From JBBPYA01 sp038200385 (lineage in GTDB: Bacteria; Actinomycetota; Actinomycetes; Mycobacteriales; Geodermatophilaceae), in contig JBBPYA010000009.1 in NCBI GenBank assembly GCA_038200385.1, forward strand, positions 1 to 15,416: a stretch of 15,416 bases of DNA. Direction: 5' to 3'. The notes under the pieces were generated by a model. The model was not told the origin of the DNA. It ran no database searches and saw only the letters and a program-made list of their open reading frames with translations. Positions 1 through 6,740 of the stretch are shown here, piece after piece. Each line of letters begins with the position of its first letter. Position 1 is the stretch's first letter. The position numbers were made by a program, and so were the translations under genes.

Positions 1-1
1 G

Positions 2-82
2 CACCTGGTGAACCGCTGGCGACCCGACGGTGTGGCTGACGGCGCACGCCTCATCCCGGGAAAGGGAGGGAGGGGACAGTGA
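2..82 (+). CDS. 3' end of an unidentified upstream gene (partial)
   Basis: Frame 2 is open from the window edge to a TGA at 80-82 and encodes 26 residues rich in Arg, Gly and Pro, ending KGGRGQ. The stop overlaps the GTG start of the next gene at 79-81 in a GTGA arrangement typical of translationally coupled genes, which is the main reason to believe this tail is real. The basic, low-complexity end looks like a cytoplasmic C-terminal tail, possibly of a membrane protein since the coupled gene encodes a membrane protein; that is inference. Too little is present to name a family. Confidence 0.5.
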   Translation, partial: HLVNRWRPDGVADGARLIPGKGGRGQ

Positions 83-303
83 GACCGCTGACCTGGCTGC
101 GCGCGATCGCCATGTTCTGGGTCGACTTCATCCTCGGTGACGACTGGACGGTGGCGGCGACGGTAGCCCTCGCCCTCATCGGTACCTGGGCGCTCACCCG
201 CGCCGACCTGCCGGCGTGGTGGCTGCTGCCCGTGGCAGTCATCGGTGTGACGGCGGTCAGCCTGCGGCGCGCAGCCAGGAGGTTGCGCGCGCCGACCCGA
301 TGA
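79..303 (+). CDS. Small two-helix membrane protein, unknown function
   Basis: This 74-residue protein starts at GTG 79 behind a purine-rich SD region (GGGAGGGAGGGG, about 65-75). It has two hydrophobic segments, roughly residues 20-40 and 44-62, separated by a short loop with an Ala-Asp-Leu-Pro turn, and a basic C-terminus (RRAARRLR) that should lie in the cytoplasm by the positive-inside rule. There are no catalytic motifs. It overlaps the preceding gene by 3 bases, so the two are probably made together, perhaps as an accessory subunit of a membrane protein encoded upstream of the window (inference). I do not recognise a family with certainty. Confidence 0.65.
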   Translation: MRPLTWLRAIAMFWVDFILGDDWTVAATVALALIGTWALTRADLPAWWLLPVAVIGVTAVSLRRAARRLRAPTR

Positions 304-390
304 CGAATGGCAGCACCGCCCACCCGGCGACGCGCTGCCTCGCGCACTCGTCGGATCCACACCGGCGTTCGAGGAGGCACAGCGAGGTCG

Positions 391-1353
391 TCAGACCTCA
401 ATCGCCAGGGCGGCGGTGAAGCGTGCCACCAGCGCCGCGACCGCTGCCCGCAGTTCCGGTCCGCCAACTACGCGCATGGCGAACGGCAGGGCGGCCAGCC
501 ACTCCTGCGCGTACATCGAAGGATTGCTCGTGCTGCCGACAAGCACGCATCCCTCACCCCAAGGCTCCAGTCGCCCCATCGGCGGGCGGACGCGCCGCGC
601 CACTTCCGCGAGTGGAGCGTCGAAGACGACGCGGGTGGGGAACTCCCATCCGGCGCCCAGGTTCTCCTCTAACGTGGCCACCGGGTCGAGGTCCGCGGGC
701 ACCTGGAAGTCGTGCGCGGTCTGCTGGACCGCCTGGACCCTGTCCACCCGGTAGGTGCGGACCGCGCCCGCGCGGTGGGAGTGGCACAGGAGGTACCAGC
801 GCCCGTAGCGGACCACCACGGCCCACGGGTCCACCTCAGACTGCCACTCGGTTCCGGACTCGCTCCGATAGGTCACCACTACGCGGCGTCGGGCCGCGAC
901 GGCGGCGACGAGCGCGCTGGTGGTCGCCGGATCCGGCCGGGCCGAGTGCCGGTGGGGCGCCGTGGCCGCATGCTCGCGCAGCGCCGCCGCCTGCCGGCCG
1001 ACGTTGTCGGGCAGGGCCCGGATGACCTTGCCCAGCGCCGACCCGACGAGGTCGTCCGCATCGGCGGGAGCGGGCTGGCCGTCGAGCACCGCCATGGCCA
1101 GCCCGAGTGCCTCGGCCTCGGTGAAGACGACCGGCGGCAGCCTCGTCCCACGGCCGAGTCGGTACCCGCCGTAGGGGCCCCGGGCCGACTCGACGGGGAT
1201 CCCCGCCTCCCGGAGGACCCCGACGTAGCGCCTCGCGGCGCGCTCGGTGACGCCCAGCCTCGCGGCGAGCTCGTCGGCCTTGGTGCCGGGGCGGGACTGC
1301 AGGATCTCCAGGACTCGCAGGGCCCGCGCCGTGGGGCTGGGTCCGGTCGGCAC
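391..1353 (-). CDS. WYL-domain transcriptional regulator (YafY/DeoR-like)
   Basis: A 320-residue protein read from GTG 1353 to TGA 391. Residues about 8-60 form a winged helix-turn-helix (RALRVLEILQSRPG, then ADELAARLGVTERAARRYVGVL), followed by the YGGYRLG wing typical of this family. The middle carries the WYL domain, with the signature GRWYLLCHS at about 184-192 and the conserved TYRVDRV segment at about 200-206, and ends in a WYL C-terminal extension. Length and order match ordinary YafY-type regulators. WYL domains are thought to bind ligands, including nucleic acid or nucleotide-type molecules, and control DNA binding; the ligand here is unknown. The gene is divergent from the DinB-hydrolase-GNAT operon with only 70 bases between starts, so it probably regulates that operon and itself. 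Confidence 0.9.
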   Translation of the reverse strand: MPTGPSPTARALRVLEILQSRPGTKADELAARLGVTERAARRYVGVLREAGIPVESARGPYGGYRLGRGTRLPPVVFTEAEALGLAMAVLDGQPAPADADDLVGSALGKVIRALPDNVGRQAAALREHAATAPHRHSARPDPATTSALVAAVAARRRVVVTYRSESGTEWQSEVDPWAVVVRYGRWYLLCHSHRAGAVRTYRVDRVQAVQQTAHDFQVPADLDPVATLEENLGAGWEFPTRVVFDAPLAEVARRVRPPMGRLEPWGEGCVLVGSTSNPSMYAQEWLAALPFAMRVVGGPELRAAVAALVARFTAALAIEV

Positions 1354-1404
1354 GCCCGCAGCCTAGGCAGTCCCTGGCCGAACCGGAAGCCGATCGTCCG
1401 GAAC

Positions 1405-1423
1405 CGGCTCTAGCGTGGCGCCC
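1405..1423 (+). promoter_or_regulatory. Candidate -10 element for a leaderless DinB operon transcript
   Basis: A TAGCGT hexamer (1411-1416, fits TAnnnT) lies 7 bases before the ATG at 1424. No SD sequence precedes this ATG, and this spacing places the likely transcription start at or next to the start codon, the common leaderless arrangement in actinomycetes. A convincing -35 element is not visible. It also lies in the 70-base gap shared with the divergent WYL regulator gene, whose operator should be here too. Confidence 0.35.
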
Positions 1424-2224
1424 ATGACCGAATTCCGTAACCAGGACCTCGCCGGAGCGCGCTTCGAGCGCGTGAGCCTGCGGGGCGCCACCTTTACCGA
1501 GGTGCTCTTCAGCGACGCGCGCCTGCACGACGTGGACCTCACCGGAGTGCACGTCCGCAGCGCCATGCTCAGCGGGTGCCGAATGCGGGGCGTCGAGCTG
1601 GACGACGTCGAGATCAGCGGCGAGTTGCGCAACGTCGTCGTGAACGGCGTGGACATCGCCCCGCTCGTCGACGCCGAGCTCGACCGCCGGATGCCCGAGC
1701 GGGCGCTGATGCGCCCCGACGACAGCGCCGGGTTCCGTACGGCGTGGACGATCTTGGAGGGGCTGTGGGAGGGCACCGTCGCGAGAGCGCGAACGTTGCC
1801 CGAGGCGGCGCTGCACCGCAGCGTCGACGACGAGTGGTCCTTCATCCAGACCCTGCGGCACCTCAACTTCGCCAGCGCCTGCTGGGTGGACCGGATGATC
1901 CTCGGCGAGGTGTCCCCGTGGCTCCCCTTGGACCTGCCGTGGGACGAGGCTCCCCCCTGGGACGGCTTCCGGTGGGATCGGGAGGCGCAACCCTCGCTCG
2001 ACGAGGTACTCGCACTACGCGGCGACCGCCAGCGCACGGTCCGCGACGTGCTGACGACACTCACCGACGAGCAACTGTCCGCCGGGGTGACCCGTATCGA
2101 ACCCGGCTGGCCCCAGCGGGAGAACTTCCCCGTCCAGGAGTGCCTGCGCATCGTTCTCAACGAGGAGTGGGAGCACCGGCTGTACGCCGAACGGGATCTG
2201 ACGGTTCTGGAAGGAGCGAACTGA
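1424..2224 (+). CDS. DinB-family protein with pentapeptide-repeat-like N-terminus
   Basis: A 266-residue protein. I chose ATG 1424 over in-frame GTG 1415 because the product then begins MTEFRNQDLAGARF, and the leaderless-type -10 fits. Residues about 5-80 have a five-residue periodicity of pentapeptide-repeat type (LAGARF, LRGATF, LFSDARL, VDLTGV, SAMLSGCRM), predicting a small beta-helix. From about 100 to the end is a DinB/YfiT-like four-helix bundle with candidate metal-ligand histidines at H146 (LRHLNFA) and H251 (EWEHRLYAERDL). Relatives in actinobacteria include thiol-dependent (mycothiol or bacillithiol) transferases, but the substrate is unknown. It is the first gene of a tight operon with the hydrolase (2-base gap) and GNAT genes and is divergent from the WYL regulator. 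Confidence 0.85.
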   Translation: MTEFRNQDLAGARFERVSLRGATFTEVLFSDARLHDVDLTGVHVRSAMLSGCRMRGVELDDVEISGELRNVVVNGVDIAPLVDAELDRRMPERALMRPDDSAGFRTAWTILEGLWEGTVARARTLPEAALHRSVDDEWSFIQTLRHLNFASACWVDRMILGEVSPWLPLDLPWDEAPPWDGFRWDREAQPSLDEVLALRGDRQRTVRDVLTTLTDEQLSAGVTRIEPGWPQRENFPVQECLRIVLNEEWEHRLYAERDLTVLEGAN

Positions 2225-2226
2225 TC

Positions 2227-2913
2227 GTGGACATCCTGCTCATCGCCGGCCTGTGGCTGGACCGATCCGCGTGGGACGACGTCGTACCCCTGCTGGAGGA
2301 CCTCGGGCACCGGCCGGTGCCGGTCGGCCTTCCCGGCCAGGGCGACGGATCGACGTCGGCCACCCTCGACGACCAGGTCGCGGCGGTGCTGGCCGCGGTG
2401 GATTCGGCACCGGAAAAGCCCCTGGTGGTCGGGCATTCCGCCGCCTGCACCCTGGCGTGGCTGGCCGCCGACGCGAGACCGGACTCCGTGGCTGCAGTCG
2501 CCCTCATCGGCGGCTTCCCGTCCGCCGACGGCCAGCTGTACGCCGACTTCTTCGAGACCGCGGACGGCGTCATGCCCTTCCCCGGTTGGGGCCCGTTCGA
2601 GGGGCCGGACTCCGCCGACCTCGACGAGCCGGCAAGGCAACGCATGGCCGCGGCGGCGATCCCCGTCCCCGAGGGGGTGACCAGGGGCGTGGTCCGGCTG
2701 GGGGACGAGCGACGCTACGACGTCCCCGTCGTGCTGGTGTGCCCGGAGTTCACCCCCGCCCAGGCGCGAGAGTGGATCGACGCCGGTGACGTGCCCGAGC
2801 TGGCCAAGGCCACGCACCTGTCCTTCGTCGACATCGACTCCGGCCACTGGCCGATGACCAGTGCGCCGGCCGAACTCGCCCGCCTGCTCGCCGCCGCGGC
2901 CGACGAGGCCTGA
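2227..2913 (+). CDS. Alpha/beta hydrolase
   Basis: A 228-residue protein from GTG 2227, with SD GGAAGGAG at 2209-2216 and only 2 bases after the DinB stop. It begins with a beta strand and oxyanion-loop-type LLIAGLWLDRSAW. The nucleophile elbow is VVGHSAA, with Ser71; the last Gly of the usual GxSxG is Ala, as in many small EstA/RsbQ-type hydrolases. The catalytic His is H207 in DSGHWPM near the C-terminus, and the acid is probably in the VLVCPEFTP strand end. There is no signal peptide, so it is cytoplasmic. The substrate cannot be told from sequence; its place between DinB and GNAT genes suggests a small-molecule modification or detoxification unit (inference). Confidence 0.88.
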   Translation: MDILLIAGLWLDRSAWDDVVPLLEDLGHRPVPVGLPGQGDGSTSATLDDQVAAVLAAVDSAPEKPLVVGHSAACTLAWLAADARPDSVAAVALIGGFPSADGQLYADFFETADGVMPFPGWGPFEGPDSADLDEPARQRMAAAAIPVPEGVTRGVVRLGDERRYDVPVVLVCPEFTPAQAREWIDAGDVPELAKATHLSFVDIDSGHWPMTSAPAELARLLAAAADEA

Positions 2914-2914
2914 C

Positions 2915-3493
2915 GTGCCAGCGACGACGTCGTTCACGGTCCGACCGCTGGACGTCTCCACCTGGGACGACTTCGCGGAACTGGTCGAGCGCAACAACGG
3001 GATCTTCGGCGGCTGCTGGTGCATCGGCTACCACCCGGAGTGCGGGCAGAAGGGAATCAGTCACCGCGAGGTAAAGCAGGACCGGGTCCGGACCGGTCGC
3101 GCGCATGCCGCGCTCGTACTCGACAAGGACGGCGCCGCGCAGGGGTGGTGCCAGTACGGCAGCCCCGAGGAGCTGCCGGGCATCAAGCACAGGAGGGTGT
3201 ACGAGAAGGACGCCCCACCGCGCCCGGACTGGCGGATCACCTGCGTCTACGTCGACAAGAAGCACCGCGGCCAGGGGGTCGCGCGGGCGGCGCTGGAGGG
3301 CGCGCTCGACCAGATCGCCGCTGCCGGCGGCGGCCTGGTGGAGGCCATCCCGGAGGTGACGGCCGGCCGCGATGCGCCGGGACGGTTCCTGTTCAGCGCG
3401 ACGGTCGAGCTCTTCGAGGAGTACGGGTTCACCCGTGGCAGGCAGATCGGCAAGCATGCATGGATCGTCAGCACGGTGGTGGATCCGAACTGA
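2915..3493 (+). CDS. GNAT family N-acetyltransferase
   Basis: A 192-residue protein whose GTG start at 2915 lies one base after the hydrolase TGA, so translation is almost certainly coupled. The N-terminus holds the FGGCWCIGYHPECG segment, a Cys/His-rich block seen in one actinobacterial GNAT subfamily. The acetyl-CoA-binding motif A is at about residues 108-125: CVYVDKKHRGQGVARAAL, containing the R/Q-x-x-G-x-G/A pyrophosphate loop (HRGQGVA). A C-terminal strand-helix (ELFEEYGFTRGRQIGKHAW) completes the fold. It should transfer an acetyl group from acetyl-CoA to an unknown amine. It is the last gene of the operon; a short inverted repeat (CGCTC/GAGCG, 3495-3520) just after the stop is too weak to call a terminator. 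Confidence 0.9.
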   Translation: MPATTSFTVRPLDVSTWDDFAELVERNNGIFGGCWCIGYHPECGQKGISHREVKQDRVRTGRAHAALVLDKDGAAQGWCQYGSPEELPGIKHRRVYEKDAPPRPDWRITCVYVDKKHRGQGVARAALEGALDQIAAAGGGLVEAIPEVTAGRDAPGRFLFSATVELFEEYGFTRGRQIGKHAWIVSTVVDPN

Positions 3494-3634
3494 GCGCTCG
3501 CAGCCGGCTCGGCGGGAGCGTCAGGCGGCGCCAACGCCCAGAATGTGGCAAGCGTCCAGTCGGTCGCCCTCCCCGAACCGTATTGCCGGTCGCGACGTTC
3601 CGCTCGATCTGCCGACAGCAGCCACCGAGGCCTC

Positions 3635-3964
3635 GTGTCGCGGGCGTACCGGATCTCGCCGGAGGAGGTGGAACGCGCGGTGCGGTTGCACCCTGCGGTC
3701 GTCGACGCGGTGGCGGTCGGAGCACCCGACCCCGTGATCGGGACCCGGGTGCGGGTATACGTGGTTCTGCACAACGATTACGCGCCTTCGGTTGAGCTCC
3801 GCGCAGCTATCCGGGAGACGGTGGCCGGCTCGATAGCGCCGTACAAGGTGCCAAAGGACGTCGAATTCATCGACAGCATCCCGCAGACCACGAGCGGGAA
3901 GCTCAGGCGGGGCGAGATCAAGAGACTCATCGCCTCATCCCCGGGCGCGCCTGACCCGATGTAG
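3635..3964 (+). pseudogene. C-terminal fragment of an AMP-forming acyl-CoA synthetase
   Basis: Recognisable homology begins near 3630 and runs to TAG 3962-3964. It is the small C-terminal (AMP-binding_C) domain of ANL enzymes: the end of the hinge motif (SRAYRISPEEVE), then HPAVVDAVAVGAPDPVIGTRV, APYKVPKDVEFID, and the catalytic-lysine motif QTTSGKLRRGEIK. The roughly 400-residue adenylation domain is absent. The frame is open upstream to about 3545, but that stretch does not look like synthetase, so this is most simply a truncated relic. A GTG at 3635 with a weak GAGG could allow a 109-residue stand-alone domain, which would have no known activity alone. Base use looks less GC-biased than the neighbours. 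Confidence 0.75.
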
Positions 3965-4015
3965 GCCACCCGCGGAACGCTCGGGCGGGGGAACCGGCGC
4001 CCACACCCATCGGCC

Positions 4016-4117
4016 ATGACGGACCTGCATGAGCACGGACGTCCGGAACCTCCGCTCGCGGCCAGCCGTCACCATCCGGCGCGCCCGTGGATCACCCGGC
4101 GGGGATCTGCAGGGTGA
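4016..4117 (+). pseudogene. Possible 5' remnant of a DinB-family (DUF664) gene
   Basis: An ATG at 4016 opens a 33-codon frame beginning MTDLHEHGRPEPPLAA. This resembles the usual start of actinobacterial DUF664/DinB proteins (a GRPEPPL segment followed by an acidic residue and a helix). The resemblance ends after about 16 codons (4063), and the frame stops at 4115-4117 inside the antisense 3' end of the exported-protein gene. I read it as the cut start of a gene whose body was lost. The match is short and from memory of the family, so confidence is modest; chance is the alternative. Confidence 0.35.
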
Positions 4118-4784
4118 GCGAGAACCGGCCGGCGTCGCCCCCGAGGACGTCCAACCAGTAGTCCCCGGTCTCGGGCAGGGTCACCGTCACCCGGCTCTGC
4201 TGCTGGGTCATCTGGGTGTGCAGCGGCGACCCGCTCGGGGACACCAGCGTCCAACGGCTGTTCCGCGGGCCGGTGAAGTGCACCGTGGCGACCTGGCCGG
4301 CCCGCGCGCCGAACAGGTAGGCCACGTCACCGTTCGCGGCCACGTTTCCGGACACGGTGCCCGAGGTCGCGCCCGGCGCGAACCGGATCCGCACCGGGAT
4401 CGTCAGGTCCAGCGTGTACCGGCCGGCCGCGCCGGTCTCGACGTCCAACCGGTCGTCGCCGGTCTCGGGCAGGGCCAGGGTCACCTGGCGCTGCTGCTGG
4501 GTCATCCCGTTGTGCAGCGGGGACCCGCTGGGGGAAACCAGTACCCAGCGGCTGTTGTGCGGCCCGTCGAACTGCACGACGGCCGTCTGTCCCGCGGCCG
4601 CCCCGAACACGTAGTCGGCCTCGCCGCCAGAGCCCAGCTGACCGGTGACCTCACCGGAGGTCGTGCCCGGTGCGAACGCGATCCGCGTTGCCCCGGACCC
4701 CGCGGCCTGCGCTGCGGTGGTCGCCCCCACGACCGCGACGGTCGCCAGTGCCGTCACCAGCAGGGCACCCATTCGTCGGTTCAT
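4092..4784 (-). CDS. Secreted protein with two tandem PPC-like beta domains
   Basis: A 230-residue protein from ATG 4784 to TGA 4092. The in-frame extension upstream is rejected because a strong SD (GAGGAGG, 4790-4796) sits just before this ATG and a signal peptide begins right here: basic MNRR, a hydrophobic core to about residue 22, and a cleavage site near AQA-AG (residues 25-29). The mature part is two gapless 97-residue copies, residues 34-130 and 132-228, with about 62 of 97 identical positions by hand count. Each has RIxFAPG, YxFGA.AGQ, SRWxLVSPSGSPLH and LPETGD, a pattern like bacterial pre-peptidase C-terminal (PPC) beta-sandwich domains. No enzyme motif is present; a binding or sensing role outside the membrane is inferred. 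Last gene of the lipoprotein/two-component operon. Confidence 0.85.
   Translation of the reverse strand: MNRRMGALLVTALATVAVVGATTAAQAAGSGATRIAFAPGTTSGEVTGQLGSGGEADYVFGAAAGQTAVVQFDGPHNSRWVLVSPSGSPLHNGMTQQQRQVTLALPETGDDRLDVETGAAGRYTLDLTIPVRIRFAPGATSGTVSGNVAANGDVAYLFGARAGQVATVHFTGPRNSRWTLVSPSGSPLHTQMTQQQSRVTVTLPETGDYWLDVLGGDAGRFSLTLQIPAG
4101..4685 (-). repeat. Internal tandem duplication encoding two 97-residue domains
   Basis: Copy 1 is 4395-4685 and copy 2 is 4101-4391, in the same frame and of identical length, separated by one codon. DNA similarity is obvious around the segment coding SRWxLVSPSGSPLHxxMTQQQ. The best conserved stretches are LVSPSGSPLH and LPETGD, whereas surface positions differ, as expected for a duplication that then diverged. 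Confidence 0.85.
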
Positions 4785-4794
4785 GCCTACCTCC

Positions 4795-5451
4795 TCATGC
4801 CGTGCGCGGCCGCTTGACCACGGCCAGGGACAGCAGATCCCAGTCACCGGAGATCTGTGGCAGCGGCCAGGGCGCGCGGGGCACGTCTACCGACAGGTCG
4901 CGGTGCCGCGCCGCCGGCTGCTCCCGGATCACCTCGACCGCCTCCTCCAGCAGGGCCGCCACATCCACCGGCCCGCGGTCCATGCCCCGGAACTCGACGT
5001 CGGCGATCTTGCGCAGGTCGGTGGTGAGCCGGCTCAGCCGCACGACCTGCTCGTCGATGCTGCGCAGTCCGGCGTCGCGGTCTGCACCCGGGCCGGACCC
5101 GGACACGTTGGCCACGGCGGCCCGCATCGCGGTCAGGGGGTTCTTCAGCTCGTGGTCCAGCCGGGACAGCAGCCGTCGGCGGTCGCGGGCCGCCGCGGCG
5201 GCCTGCTCGCTCAGCGCGCGCCGGCGGGCGGCCTCCGCCCGCACGGCCACGGCCGTGAGACCGCACAGCAGCGCGCTGAGGAGGATCCCCAGGGCCAGCC
5301 ACCAGTCCGCGAGCCGAGCGCTCAGGGCCACCCGCACCCGGTCGTCGGCCAGGAGGCCGGCGCGGGCGGCGGCCCAGAACAGGCCGCCGACCAGGACCGG
5401 AATCAGCGCCGGCCCCCAGCGGCGGATCCGGCGGGACAGTCGGTCAGGCAC
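4795..5451 (-). CDS. Sensor histidine kinase lacking the ATP-binding domain
   Basis: I prefer GTG 5451, which has GGTGGA just upstream and overlaps the response regulator by 8 bases, giving 218 residues; in-frame GTG 5484 would add 11. The N-terminus has two membrane helices (about 16-34 and 51-73) with a loop of about 16 residues, so no real extracellular sensor domain. A HisKA dimerisation domain follows with the phospho-acceptor box SRLDHELKNPLTAM (His at residue 100). After the second HisKA helix and the ISGDWDLLSLAV segment that normally leads into the N box, the protein ends in VKRPRTA and TGA 4795-4797. The N, G1, F and G2 boxes are all missing. It cannot be expected to autophosphorylate in cis. 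It looks like an in-frame internal deletion, or a cut-down scaffold/phosphatase; see findings. Confidence 0.85.
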   Translation of the reverse strand: MPDRLSRRIRRWGPALIPVLVGGLFWAAARAGLLADDRVRVALSARLADWWLALGILLSALLCGLTAVAVRAEAARRRALSEQAAAAARDRRRLLSRLDHELKNPLTAMRAAVANVSGSGPGADRDAGLRSIDEQVVRLSRLTTDLRKIADVEFRGMDRGPVDVAALLEEAVEVIREQPAARHRDLSVDVPRAPWPLPQISGDWDLLSLAVVKRPRTA

Positions 5452-6139
5452 GTTCCACCGGCGCGGAGAACCGGTAGCCGACACCGGGCACGGTCGTGAT
5501 GAGCTGCGGATCGCCGGAATCCTGCTCCAGCACCCGGCGCAGTTCGGCCACCCGCGTGTCCACCGATCGGGTACTGGTCTGGTAGGACCAGCCCCACACC
5601 GCCTCGAGCAGGCGCTCCCGGCCGATCACCTCGTCCGGGTGCGTCATGAAGTAGGCCAGCAGGGCCGTGGCGCGCGGGGTCAGCATGACCTCCCGGCCGT
5701 CCCGGGAGACCCGCTGCGACGTCCGATCCAGGACGACCGCCCCGCTGAGCAGGAGCTGCCCTCCCGCGATGTCCGATCGGCCCCGGCGGAGTACGGCGCG
5801 GATCCGCGCGACCAGCTCGTGCGGGTCGAAGGGCTTGTTGAGGTAGTCGTCGGCCCCCTCCTCCAGTGCCATCGCCCGCTCGGAGGACTCTCCGATCTGG
5901 GTGAGCAGGATGATCGGCGTCGTACGCCGCTCCTCGCGGACCTGACGCAGGACCGCCCGCCCGTCCATCCCGGGCAGCAGCACGTCGAGGACGACGAGGT
6001 CCGGGGCGCGGGAGCGCAACTGCGCCATCGCGTCGACCCCGTCGTGGGCGACGAGCACCTCGAAGCCGGCGCGGCGGAGGAACGGCGCGAGGTTCTCGGT
6101 GATCGCCGGCTCGTCGTCGACGAGCAGCACCGTCGTCAT
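5444..6139 (-). CDS. OmpR/PhoB-family response regulator
   Basis: A 231-residue protein from ATG 6139, with SD GGAGG about 8 bases upstream. The receiver domain (1-120) has every key residue: acidic pair D8/D9, phospho-acceptor D52 (LVVLDVLLPGMDG), switch T80 and K102 in DDYLNKPFDP. The C-terminal winged-helix DNA-binding domain (about 130-228) shows the standard OmpR pattern, LTPRATALLAYFMTHPDEVIGRERLLEAVWG, then RSVDTRVAELRRVLE and the VPGVGYRF hairpin. Length is normal and nothing seems damaged, in contrast to its partner kinase. It follows the lipoprotein gene by 22 bases and overlaps the kinase gene, so it belongs to the same operon and is probably its autoregulator (inference). Confidence 0.95.
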   Translation of the reverse strand: MTTVLLVDDEPAITENLAPFLRRAGFEVLVAHDGVDAMAQLRSRAPDLVVLDVLLPGMDGRAVLRQVREERRTTPIILLTQIGESSERAMALEEGADDYLNKPFDPHELVARIRAVLRRGRSDIAGGQLLLSGAVVLDRTSQRVSRDGREVMLTPRATALLAYFMTHPDEVIGRERLLEAVWGWSYQTSTRSVDTRVAELRRVLEQDSGDPQLITTVPGVGYRFSAPVERA

Positions 6140-6161
6140 CCCGGTGATCCTCCGGTCGGCT

Positions 6162-6740
6162 TCACCGGATGGTCAGCGTCAGGGTGTACGCCACGCCGGC
6201 CGTCGGCGATCCGATGCCGACGACGTAGTTGCCGCTGGCGGGCAGGTCGAACGTTCCGGTGGTCGCCTCGCTGGCGAGGGTCTTCAGCGGCTCGCCGTCG
6301 GGGGAGACCAGGCTGAAGCCGACAGTTCCACCCGGCGAGTCGACGGTGAGGACGGCGGTCTGCTGCGCTCTGGCGGCGAAGAAGTACGGCTCGCTCATCC
6401 CGGCGTCCGCCACGCCCTGCACCGACGTCGACGTACCGCCCGGGGCGAACCGGATCTCCTGCAGCCCACGGCCGGGCGGCGTCGTCGCGGACGCAGGGGG
6501 CGACGGGGACGTCGTGGTCGACGCCGACGTGTTCGCCTCGTTCGAGCTCGTGGTGGCGCCGGGTGGGGCGGAGGAGCTCGCGGTACCGGTGCCGGTCGTG
6601 GTCCCCGCGGCGGCGGTGGGTCCCGTCGAACCCGCCGCCGGGGGCGACGTGGCCTCGGTCACCGATCCCTGGAACGAGCAGGCTGGCAGGCTCAAGGCCA
6701 CGAGGAGCGCGGCGACCGAGGTCCGCCGCTGCGCGCGCAT
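6162..6740 (-). CDS. Lipoprotein with Ser/Thr-rich linker and one PPC-like domain
   Basis: A 192-residue protein from ATG 6740, chosen because a lipoprotein signal starts exactly there: MRAQRRTS, a hydrophobic stretch, and the lipobox LPAC with lipidated Cys21. Residues about 25-88 form a low-complexity Ser/Thr/Gly/Pro/Ala linker, suited to spanning the cell wall layer. Residues about 92-192 are a single PPC-like domain (EIRFAPGGTST, YFFAARAQQTAVL, FSLVSPDGEPL, LPASGNY, YTLTLTIR) clearly related to the two domains of the exported protein at the other end of the operon. It should be anchored on the outer face of the membrane. First gene of the operon; it could be the input or target of the two-component system (inference). 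Confidence 0.85.
   Translation of the reverse strand: MRAQRRTSVAALLVALSLPACSFQGSVTEATSPPAAGSTGPTAAAGTTTGTGTASSSAPPGATTSSNEANTSASTTTSPSPPASATTPPGRGLQEIRFAPGGTSTSVQGVADAGMSEPYFFAARAQQTAVLTVDSPGGTVGFSLVSPDGEPLKTLASEATTGTFDLPASGNYVVGIGSPTAGVAYTLTLTIR

Noticed and set aside
836..1990. Long minus-strand frame opposite the WYL regulator and DinB genes (384 codons), and the 553-codon frame at 1363-3024
   Set aside because: These are antisense or frame-shifted shadows of well-supported genes; their translations are Arg/Gly/His-rich with no family pattern.
3495..3520. CGCTC/GAGCG inverted repeat after the GNAT gene as a terminator
   Set aside because: Only 5 bp of pairing around a 16-base loop; too weak to distinguish from chance in GC-rich DNA.
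4785..4847. N-terminal extension of the secreted protein (MTGICCPWPW...)
   Set aside because: It runs back into the kinase gene, and the strong SD plus signal peptide start at ATG 4784.
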